Source of the DNA: Erysipelotrichaceae bacterium
GTDB lineage: Bacteria; Bacillota_I; Bacilli_A; Erysipelotrichales; Erysipelotrichaceae
Direction: 5' to 3'
Length of the DNA: 11,266 bases
Assembly: GCA_900754715.1 (NCBI GenBank)
Contig: CAAEDX010000237.1
Location: 1-11,266 of the forward strand
A program made the translations under genes and the position numbers. Of the stretch, positions 1 through 5,247 are shown in pieces. The notes beneath the pieces are model-generated. The model had not been told where the DNA came from. It saw only the letters and a list, made by a program, of their open reading frames with translations, and ran no database searches. Position 1 is the stretch's first letter, and every line of letters begins with the position of its first letter.

Positions 1-572
1 AATTTCCGGCAGACTTGTTTGCCAGGATACAGGACGCCGCTGAACGCGCAGACAGCGATGCGCTGAAAACCGCTGCAAATGAGCTCAGGCAGCGCATCAA
101 GAGCGAAGCGATGTCCATCCGCGACAAATACATCGCTCCGCCGGACACGACCGACTTTGCCATCATGTTCCTGCCGACAGAAAGCCTTTACGCCGAAGTG
201 CTGCGAATGGATGGACTTGCGGAGGAATGCCAGAAAAAATATAAGGTCATCTTATCGGGACCGACTACGCTGGCCGCACTCCTCAACAGCCTGTGCATCG
301 GCTTCCGCTATCTGAGCGTCAACCAGAAATCCGAAGAGATCATGCGCACCCTTTCTGCCATCAAGACACAGTACGGCCGTTTTGCAGAGCTCATCGGCAA
401 GACCCAGAAGAAGCTCGCTGAAGCACAAAAAAATACTGAGGCGCTCATGCACCGCAGCGACATCATCCAGAAAAACCTCAGGCGTTTTGATTCCATGGAG
501 ATAACAGAGTCTGCAAAAGTGCTGGGACTGTCAGAAGAAACGATACGGCAAGATCATGATGAAGACGCCTGA
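1..572 (+). CDS. rmuC: DNA recombination protein RmuC, C-terminal part (5' end outside window)
   Basis: The reading frame is open from the left edge (frame of base 3), so the gene starts before the window; a TTG at 15 is internal, not a start. The visible part carries the typical RmuC C-terminal half: a stretch reading FAIMFLPTESLYAEVLR, then the signature GPTTLAALLNSL followed by GFRYLSV, then a long charged helical tail (KTQYGRFAELIGKTQKKLAEAQ) that fits a coiled coil. RmuC proteins are thought to be nuclease-like proteins that limit DNA inversions and rearrangements; this is family knowledge, and the catalytic fold lies mostly upstream of what can be seen. The stop codon TGA at 570-572 sits in the loop of a terminator hairpin. 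No downstream partner gene is co-transcribed. Confidence 0.9.
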   Translation, partial: FPADLFARIQDAAERADSDALKTAANELRQRIKSEAMSIRDKYIAPPDTTDFAIMFLPTESLYAEVLRMDGLAEECQKKYKVILSGPTTLAALLNSLCIGFRYLSVNQKSEEIMRTLSAIKTQYGRFAELIGKTQKKLAEAQKNTEALMHRSDIIQKNLRRFDSMEITESAKVLGLSEETIRQDHDEDA

Positions 573-583
573 GGGCGTCTTTT
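562..583 (+). terminator. Rho-independent terminator of rmuC, overlapping its stop codon
   Basis: AAGACGCC (562-569) pairs perfectly with GGCGTCTT (574-581); the four-base loop TGAG contains the rmuC stop codon, and a short T run (580-583) follows. The last codons of rmuC therefore form the left arm. Confidence 0.8.
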
Positions 584-875
584 ATCATGAACAAGCACAT
601 CAAAAAAGCTAAATCGCTATGATGACGAGCAGAAATTTGTCTTTTATGCATATAAGTGGTGTGCCTGCGCTGCAAGCCTTGGCTTCATTCTTTCATCCTC
701 TGATCATCAAAGATCATGATGAGGCAGGTGATTAAAAGGATATAATTTAAGATCTGCGTGTACCCATTACTTCGCATAATGTATATTATGTAAGTTTTGG
801 TGCCAATATACAGCTCACACACCATGAATACAGCTGATTTTGCTTGAACCTGATGATCGACCCACCCTCGATGAT
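584..875. other. Intergenic region without a recognisable gene
   Basis: About 290 AT-rich bases between the rmuC terminator and the promoter of the NERD gene. Small open frames exist on the minus strand (for example 685-888, 67 codons) but none has a ribosome site or a recognisable sequence. The 12-mer AGATCATGATGA occurs at 551-562 (inside the end of rmuC) and again at 711-722. No tRNA or other known RNA was seen. Confidence 0.5.
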
Positions 876-904
876 TTGCAACAAGCATACACCCATGTTA
901 AAAT
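876..904 (+). promoter_or_regulatory. Sigma-A type promoter of the NERD gene
   Basis: TTGCAA (876-881) and TAAAAT (899-904) are separated by exactly 17 bases. A start point near 911 would give a leader of about 20 bases that includes the ribosome site GAGGG (919-923), seven bases before the ATG at 931. Confidence 0.6.
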
Positions 905-930
905 AAATTGCAGAAATTGAGGGATTGGAT

Positions 931-1659
931 ATGCCATCATTGGGAATCATTGCTTTCTTCCTGCTCATGATCTGGTGGATCATCGCAAGCATCCGCCATA
1001 AGAAGACAGATTATTTTGCGCAGACCAAGCGCACCCTGTGGGCTGTTTATTGCAATACGGGCACCAAAGGAGAGTACTTGTTATGGAAACAGCTTCAGCG
1101 AGTGCCTGGATATGGAAAGTGCCTTTGTAATTGTTATATTCCCAAGCCAAATGGCGGCATGACAGAGATCGATCTGCTTTACCTGCATGAATCCGGCATC
1201 TATGTCTTTGAATCCAAGAATCTTGGCGGATGGATCTTTGGCAACAGCCATGACCGGTATTGGACTCAGGTGCTTCCAAATGGTAAAGGAAGATCTAAAA
1301 AGAATCCGTTTTACAATCCTGTTTGGCAAAATCAGGGACACTTGAAGTGGCTGAGCAATTATTTACACATCTCCGGATTCAATTTTGTGCCTGAAGGACT
1401 GTTCCATTCCTATATCGTATTCAGCGACCGCTGCACATTCAAGAGGCTGACGCTCAATGACTGCACAGATCATGTGCTTCATCGCCGCAATGTTCTTGCT
1501 CAGCTCAACATCGATCTCTTACAGAAAAATAAATTGACGTCTGCACAGATCGACAAGCTGTATGTATGTCTCTCCCCTCTCCTGGACTCCGATCATGTTA
1601 AAGAGCAGATCCATCTGTACGCAATGCAGACAGAACACAGAGACAGATACAGATATTGA
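931..1659 (+). CDS. Membrane-anchored NERD (nuclease-related) domain protein
   Basis: The ATG at 931 (242 residues) is preferred over an in-frame TTG at 925, because GAGGG at 919-923 is seven bases before the ATG and only one before the TTG. Residues 4-21 are hydrophobic (LGIIAFFLLMIWWIIASI) and followed by RHKK, giving a single N-terminal membrane anchor with the rest probably cytoplasmic. The NERD domain follows: GTKGE (43-47), TEIDLLYL (78-85) and the ESK motif (94-96). The arrangement E, then D, then ExK resembles the metal-binding core of restriction-type nucleases, which is why the domain is called nuclease-related; activity is unproven for most members. The gene stands alone with its own promoter and terminator in an AT-rich patch, which suggests accessory origin. 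The substrate and role cannot be told from sequence; a DNA-processing or defence function is possible but not shown. Confidence 0.8.
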   Translation: MPSLGIIAFFLLMIWWIIASIRHKKTDYFAQTKRTLWAVYCNTGTKGEYLLWKQLQRVPGYGKCLCNCYIPKPNGGMTEIDLLYLHESGIYVFESKNLGGWIFGNSHDRYWTQVLPNGKGRSKKNPFYNPVWQNQGHLKWLSNYLHISGFNFVPEGLFHSYIVFSDRCTFKRLTLNDCTDHVLHRRNVLAQLNIDLLQKNKLTSAQIDKLYVCLSPLLDSDHVKEQIHLYAMQTEHRDRYRY

Positions 1660-1692
1660 TCTGCTTTGCATAACAGAATAAGAAGCTGAAAT

Positions 1693-1745
1693 GAAAGCTG
1701 CCGTGGCAGGAACATTCATTCCTCAATGGCAGCTTTCTTATTTTA
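1693..1745 (+). terminator. Rho-independent terminator behind the NERD gene
   Basis: GAAAGCTGCC (1693-1702) pairs with GGCAGCTTTC (1728-1737), 10 bp; inside the loop AGGAA (1708-1712) can pair with TTCCT (1719-1723). A T-rich tract (TTTCTTATTTTAT) follows. It begins 34 bases after the NERD stop. It may also act weakly on minus-strand transcripts, where ATTTC follows the stem. Confidence 0.8.
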
Positions 1746-2273
1746 TATGAGAATAGCCAGCCAACCTGATTAAGCACCACAACGCCAAAAACAGCACCGA
1801 TCGACAAACATAAGAGATACCAGCCTAATTTAGAATGATTCATCGTTTTTTTCCATAGAAGAATAATTCTTCTTCTCGCAATTCATGTCATAAACCGTTG
1901 GGACCATCATCAATGCGCTTGTTCATTGAAAAAGATCCTCCGCTGCGTTCAAAGACGTTGGAGGATCTAATAGACATGCTGTGCCTCTGTTGAGAAATCA
2001 TCATTATATTGAGATGATGGGGATCGCTTATCACTGTTCAAATGGATGATCTATCGATCCTTTACTGCATCTTCAGCGTTCTTATATTCCGCATGCTGCG
2101 GCGATAAGACAATCATATTAGAAACGCAGATATCGGTGATATTCTTTGTTCTGAAACTCTTTATGCATTTTCTTTGTGCGACATACGCGGGACGTTGCTT
2201 CATGATGCCTGCTTTTCCATGTTCTTTATCTGATTGGGAGCTGTTCTTTTTCATTTCACAGAGGAAGAGCAAA
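1746..2273. other. Gene-poor region with small uncertain reading frames on the minus strand
   Basis: Two minus-strand frames deserve mention but are not called as genes. One starts with ATG at 1843 and opens with a hydrophobic, glycine-containing stretch (LGWYLLCLSIGAVFGVVVLN), but then runs through the NERD terminator and into the end of the NERD gene; only its first ~40 codons look protein-like. The other covers 2051-2254 (67 codons, starting MKKNSSQSDKEHGK), is hydrophilic, has no ribosome site and no recognisable family. AGAAGAA-TAA-TTCTTCT near 1857-1873 is a small inverted repeat of unknown meaning. A minus-strand terminator lies at 1928-1968. Confidence 0.4.
1928..1968 (-). terminator. 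Orphan Rho-independent terminator on the minus strand
   Basis: Read on the minus strand, AGATCCTCC (1968-1960) pairs perfectly with GGAGGATCT (1941-1933) across an 18-base loop, followed by a run of T (plus-strand AAAAA ending at 1933). The nearest well-supported minus-strand gene ends at 2274, about 300 bases upstream, so the transcript it ends is either that gene with a long 3' tail or something not recognised in 1969-2273. Confidence 0.6.
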
Positions 2274-2483
2274 TCATTCTTTGTTCGTTAAATTCCGCTT
2301 AAAAATCCAGCTTACACTAGCGCCAATGACCGCACTGATTGCTGCTGTCGTCAAATTTCCAACTAAATTACCCAGCGCGAATCCGACAATAGCACCAACA
2401 TACCAGGTGCTGACCAGCTTGGCTAATGTCAAAGAATCCTCTTTATGCCCTTTTTCTTGATTGTCGTTTTCCATATCCTTCAC
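2274..2483 (-). CDS. Small glycine-rich membrane protein, unknown function
   Basis: A 69-codon frame starting with GTG (2481-2483); an internal ATG at 2474 is an alternative. AGGA lies four bases before the GTG, which is short but usable. The first ~18 residues are hydrophilic and charged, then a hydrophobic stretch of about 38 residues with regular small residues (WYVGAIVGFALGNLVGNL, then TTAAISAVIGASVSWIF) suggests two packed membrane helices of the glycine-zipper kind, ending in KRNLTNKE. I do not recognise the family. It overlaps the end of the relic frame 2443-2586 in another frame. A possible promoter is TTCAAT (2532-2527), 18 bases, TATGAT (2508-2503) on the minus strand. It could be a real small gene surviving in a decayed stretch. 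Confidence 0.5.
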   Translation of the reverse strand: MKDMENDNQEKGHKEDSLTLAKLVSTWYVGAIVGFALGNLVGNLTTAAISAVIGASVSWIFKRNLTNKE

Positions 2484-2586
2484 CCGATCCTATCTGTTTC
2501 ACATCATAAGCATTCAGCCATACCTGATTGAACAGTGAAAGAAATACGGAAGCATTCAGCTGTTTATCGTCAATCTGATATTCCAT
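2443..2586 (-). pseudogene. Short frame with a strong ribosome site, probable 5' relic of a lost gene
   Basis: Starts with ATG at 2586 behind GAGAGGG, seven bases away, an excellent ribosome site. The 47-codon product opens MEYQIDDKQLNASVFLSLFN and continues QVWLNAYDVKQ, which reads like a well-formed N-terminus, possibly of a GNAT-type acetyltransferase, then turns into low-complexity basic residues (GYGKRQSRKRA) and stops. The tail overlaps the start of the next small gene in another frame. The combination of a good start and an abrupt nonsensical end points to a truncated gene. The family assignment is a weak guess. Confidence 0.35.
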
Positions 2587-2604
2587 GCTCGTCCCTCTCG
2601 AATT

Positions 2605-2716
2605 TCATTCGCCCTCATCAGAATAGTCAGGCACGTCAAATTGCAGGAAAGTTTCTCATACCAGATTCAGTGCCTCAGCAATCTCTTCCGGATCATCACG
2701 CATCCTTCTCGATCAT
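2605..2716 (-). pseudogene. Relic of a GNAT-family N-acetyltransferase (N-terminal fragment)
   Basis: Begins with ATG at 2716, nine bases after the gatD stop. The first frame gives MIEKDA then stops; shifting frame gives DDPEEIAEALNLV, a TGA stop at 2658-2656, then ETFLQFDVPDYSDEG in the same frame, then another stop (2607-2605). The block LV-x-ETFLQFDVPDYSDEG matches the N-terminal region of a GNAT subgroup that typically has a (V)FxEFxAPDYSxEG segment. One frameshift and one in-frame stop interrupt a sequence that is otherwise clearly protein-like, and the acetyl-CoA binding region is absent. It was probably once the third gene of the murT-gatD transcript. Confidence 0.65.
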
Positions 2717-2725
2717 CGTGCTTGT

Positions 2726-3493
2726 TCATTCTTTGAATTCATAAGGGACTTCCGGGACGCCCAGACGTCTGAGCATCACGTTTTTGGCTTGATATTCCAG
2801 CGTGTCGTCCAGCGGCTTCAGCTCTTCCATGCGCATCTGCGGATCTTTCTTCTGCAGCGCCTTGATGATCATGAAATCGGCGATATCCGGGTTTTTCGGA
2901 AGCAATGGCCCATGCATATATGTCGCAAAGACCTGTCCTTGATAAAACCCTTCCATCCCATCCTGGAATGTATTGCCATAGCCATGCAGCACCTTGCCCA
3001 GCGGTGTCTTCACCTGTTTTGTCTGTCCGCCATGGTTCTCGAAGCCGACAGCGGTGAGATGGCGGCCATCGAGCAGACAGTCCACAGCGATGTTGCCGAT
3101 ACAGCGCGTGCCATTGGCACCGGTATCCGTATAGTAATCAAAAAAGCCTAGTCCGTCGATGCGGCTGCCATCCGCGGCGATATAATACTGGCCAAATAGC
3201 TGATATCCGCCGCAGACGAGAAACACGAAGCTTTTTTCTGCCATTGCCTGCGCGATCTGTTCCTTGCGGGCGCGCAGATCATCCATCAGCATCATCTGTT
3301 CCCGGTCTGCCCCGCCGCCCAGAAAAAGCAGGTCGTATTCTTGTACATCCTTTTGTTCACCGATGCCACACGTATCGATGGTGATCTCAATGCCTCTTTT
3401 GCGGCAGCGCTGGGTCAGCACGAGCATATTGCCCTTATCGCCATACAGATCCATGATATCGTGATACATCCATAAGATTTTCAGTTCCTTCAT
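2726..3493 (-). CDS. gatD: Lipid II isoglutaminyl synthase, glutamine amidotransferase subunit GatD
   Basis: A 255-residue class I glutamine amidotransferase. It frees ammonia from glutamine and passes it to MurT, which amidates the alpha-carboxyl of D-Glu in the lipid II stem peptide; this amidation is needed for efficient cross-linking and lysozyme tolerance in Gram-positives. The catalytic cysteine is C94 in LVCGGYQLFG and the likely catalytic histidine is H194 in TYMHGPLLPKNP; the N-terminal signature MYHDIMDLYGDKGN is typical of GatD. An arginine in GTRCIGN (R130) lies where the substrate-contact arginine is expected. The ATG (3493-3491) overlaps the murT stop as ATGA, so the two are translationally coupled, fitting a 1:1 complex. 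Length agrees with the family (about 240-260). Confidence 0.93.
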   Translation of the reverse strand: MKELKILWMYHDIMDLYGDKGNMLVLTQRCRKRGIEITIDTCGIGEQKDVQEYDLLFLGGGADREQMMLMDDLRARKEQIAQAMAEKSFVFLVCGGYQLFGQYYIAADGSRIDGLGFFDYYTDTGANGTRCIGNIAVDCLLDGRHLTAVGFENHGGQTKQVKTPLGKVLHGYGNTFQDGMEGFYQGQVFATYMHGPLLPKNPDIADFMIIKALQKKDPQMRMEELKPLDDTLEYQAKNVMLRRLGVPEVPYEFKE

Positions 3494-4809
3494 TTTTCCA
3501 GCCTCCTGACAATGGCATTTCTGGTCGGCAGAAGTGCGGTGTAGGTCGCGATGGCATAGAGGACACAGTCCTTCTGCGCTGACAGTTCATCGACCGCCTG
3601 CTGCAGATCCGTGATGACACGCAGATCGCCTGCATACCCTTCATATTTCATCCGCAGTGCCATGTCGTACGCTCTCGTGCCGGTGCAGATGACCATCTTT
3701 GTCTGCGGATCGATGAATTTCTCGAAATGTGTGTCATAGATCCAGGAGACATCCGTGCCGTCCTGCTCATGGTCATTGAGGACGATCAGCACGCATTTGC
3801 GCCGATCATCCGCCTCGATGACCTTCATCACTTCATTGGCGCCGGTCGGATTCTTGACCAGGTTCAATACGCATTCAGTATCATTTATGATGAAACGCTC
3901 ATTGCGTCCCTTCGGCTGCGGAGCATGATCAAATACTCGCCGCAGCGCCGTATCATTGATCTGAAAGAGCGAAGCGACTGCACAGACCGCGGCGCAGTTG
4001 TATACCGTATATAGCCCCTGGCCAGGAGAACGATAAGTCCGTGCGTTCCAGGAGAACTGCTGAGCGCGCAGATCGATCTGCGTAAGCAGCACATCGGGCG
4101 CTGGCGCGTGAAAATCACATCCGCTGCAATGATAGACGCCGATATGAGAATACTGATAATAAGAATAAGTCAGCTTGGCGCCGCAGCGCGGACAGAATTT
4201 TCCCTCGCTTGCTTCCTGGGTCTTCTTCGTGCTTGCGGCGTTGCGGTCCACGCCGAAAGTAAATACAGAAGCAGCCGGTGCATGGTCCGTCAGACGCATC
4301 ACGTTTGGATCGTTGGCATTGAGCACCAAAGTGCCCGCAAACGTGCCGATTGCCTGCTCGATCGTCGCGATGAGCTGCTCCATCTCACGGGCACGGTCAA
4401 GCTGATCACGAAAGAAATTGGTCACGACCAACGCGTTTACCGGCAGCTGCGGAAGCAGATGGCGCACATTGAGCTCATCGACCTCCAGAACCATGGCATC
4501 GCCTTTTACTTTCCCTCGCAGCGTGCTGTGCGTGAGGATCGCGGTCGCTACGCCGGCCCGCATGTTGTCGCCGCGGCGATTGGAGATCACATGTCTTCCG
4601 GCATGTTCCAACAGATCCGCGATCATATTGCTTGTGCTCGTCTTGCCATTGGTGCCAGTGACCATGACGATGATCCCGTCAAATCTCAGCTTTTTGAGCA
4701 CATCACGATCCAGCTTCAAGGCAATCTGTCCTGGAAGGCTGCCACCGCGCCTGATCAGGGAAAGCACACCGGCAAGGATCCTGGCACTCATTATCGATAA
4801 GGTCTTCAT
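3490..4809 (-). CDS. murT: Lipid II isoglutaminyl synthase, Mur ligase subunit MurT
   Basis: A 439-residue Mur ligase-like protein, the usual MurT length. The ATP-binding loop VTGTNGKTSTSN lies at 50-61, followed by NRRGDNMRAGV (78-87) and EVDE (109-112). A four-cysteine zinc ribbon, CPRC (206-209) and CSGC (228-231), is inserted in the middle domain, a MurT hallmark. The C-terminal domain (formerly DUF1727) has GRNERF (301-306), NLVKNPTGANEV (316-327) and DHEQDGTDVSW (346-356), where an aspartate activates the GatD glutaminase in known complexes. It uses ATP to activate the D-Glu carboxylate of lipid II and accepts ammonia from GatD at the inner face of the membrane. AGGGGG at 4820-4815 is five bases from the ATG. 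It overlaps gatD by four bases and has its own promoter behind a terminator. Confidence 0.94.
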   Translation of the reverse strand: MKTLSIMSARILAGVLSLIRRGGSLPGQIALKLDRDVLKKLRFDGIIVMVTGTNGKTSTSNMIADLLEHAGRHVISNRRGDNMRAGVATAILTHSTLRGKVKGDAMVLEVDELNVRHLLPQLPVNALVVTNFFRDQLDRAREMEQLIATIEQAIGTFAGTLVLNANDPNVMRLTDHAPAASVFTFGVDRNAASTKKTQEASEGKFCPRCGAKLTYSYYQYSHIGVYHCSGCDFHAPAPDVLLTQIDLRAQQFSWNARTYRSPGQGLYTVYNCAAVCAVASLFQINDTALRRVFDHAPQPKGRNERFIINDTECVLNLVKNPTGANEVMKVIEADDRRKCVLIVLNDHEQDGTDVSWIYDTHFEKFIDPQTKMVICTGTRAYDMALRMKYEGYAGDLRVITDLQQAVDELSAQKDCVLYAIATYTALLPTRNAIVRRLEK

Positions 4810-4847
4810 AACATCCCCCTGTTCTTACCATTGTCAGATACCTCAGT

Positions 4848-4877
4848 ATTATACAATGAGATACACAGCACAAACAA
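4848..4877 (-). promoter_or_regulatory. Probable sigma-A promoter of murT-gatD
   Basis: On the minus strand TTGTTT (4877-4872), an 18-base gap, then a perfect TATAAT (4853-4848). The start point would be near 4841, about 32 bases before the murT ATG. The -35 overlaps the last bases of the upstream terminator arm, so termination and promoter are packed together. Confidence 0.6.
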
Positions 4878-4910
4878 GGAAAAGAGATGCGATGCGCATC
4901 CCTTTTCCTT
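4876..4910 (-). terminator. Strong hairpin terminator or attenuator upstream of murT
   Basis: Read on the minus strand, AAGGAAAAGGGATGC (4910-4896) pairs with GCATCTCTTTTCCTT (4890-4876), 15 pairs with one G-U, loop GCATC. The downstream tract is CTTTTCCTTGTTTG, moderately T-rich. It sits 66 bases before the murT start and directly after the structured region, so it can end a separate RNA or act as an attenuator. On the plus strand there is no gene it could serve. Confidence 0.7.
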
Positions 4911-5212
4911 TATAACGCCAAAATTCGGGTACCTGTTCTCAGACTTTGCGAATCTCCCGTATCTTTCACCACGGATCCGTCCTGCCCTTTCCCCTCATTT
5001 CAGCCATCGTCCGACATCTTCCTGGATCCGGGGAAAGTCCTTTCCTCATCCTTGTTCATGATCCCGGATGAGCCGTCTTTCTCCCACATGCAGGATGTCG
5101 TCCGATGTATCAGAGCCTCTTCCGTCTGTCTGATCTTCCCGACCAAGTTCTGCTCATTCACGCTATCCAGACGGCCCCGAGGTCTGTGTTATAAGCACCT
5201 CTCCTTTTGTTC
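4876..5212 (-). ncRNA. Candidate structured RNA of unrecognised class, upstream of murT
   Basis: No protein gene is supported here on either strand. The minus-strand sequence has nested complementary blocks: a closing helix UUAUAAC (5194-5188) with GUUAUAA (4916-4910); a hairpin made of CAGACCUC (5186-5179) with GAGG-C-UCUG (5119-5111), CCGUCUG (5174-5168) with CAGACGG (5128-5122), capped by UGGUC-GGGAA-GAUCA (5145-5131); and a long arm with CAUCG/CGAUG (5107-5103, 5009-5005), tandem GA/GA, CGACAUC/GAUGUCG (5100-5094, 5018-5012), CUG/CAG, GGG-A-GAAAG/CUUUC-CCC (5085-5077, 5037-5030), and a cap CUCAUCC/GGAUGAG (5072-5066, 5051-5045). A terminator follows immediately. A TTGACA (5251-5246) with TGATAT 18 bases on, or TATAGT 21 bases on, may be the promoter. 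The 5' end is uncertain. It does not match RNase P, tmRNA, SRP RNA, 6S, T-box or the common riboswitch signatures as I know them. Confidence 0.45.
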
Positions 5213-5247
5213 ACTTATACTATATCACGATCTTTGCCAAAGTCATG

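Noticed and set aside
685..888. Minus-strand 67-codon frame with some hydrophobic residues
   Set aside because: No ribosome site, no recognisable sequence, and it crosses the promoter region of the NERD gene.
925..930. TTG start of the NERD gene at 925
   Set aside because: It is one base from the ribosome site, too close; the ATG at 931 has normal spacing.
4920..4940. CGGGTACC-like sequence near the murT terminator, considered as a T-box
   Set aside because: The conserved T-box sequence (GGTGGNACCGCG) is not present on the minus strand.
5020..5045. GGGGAAAGTCC on the plus strand and GAGGAAAGGAC on the minus strand, resembling the conserved RNase P RNA segment GAGGAAAGTCC
   Set aside because: The position relative to the ends and the lack of the other conserved RNase P blocks do not fit; the resemblance comes from a local inverted repeat.
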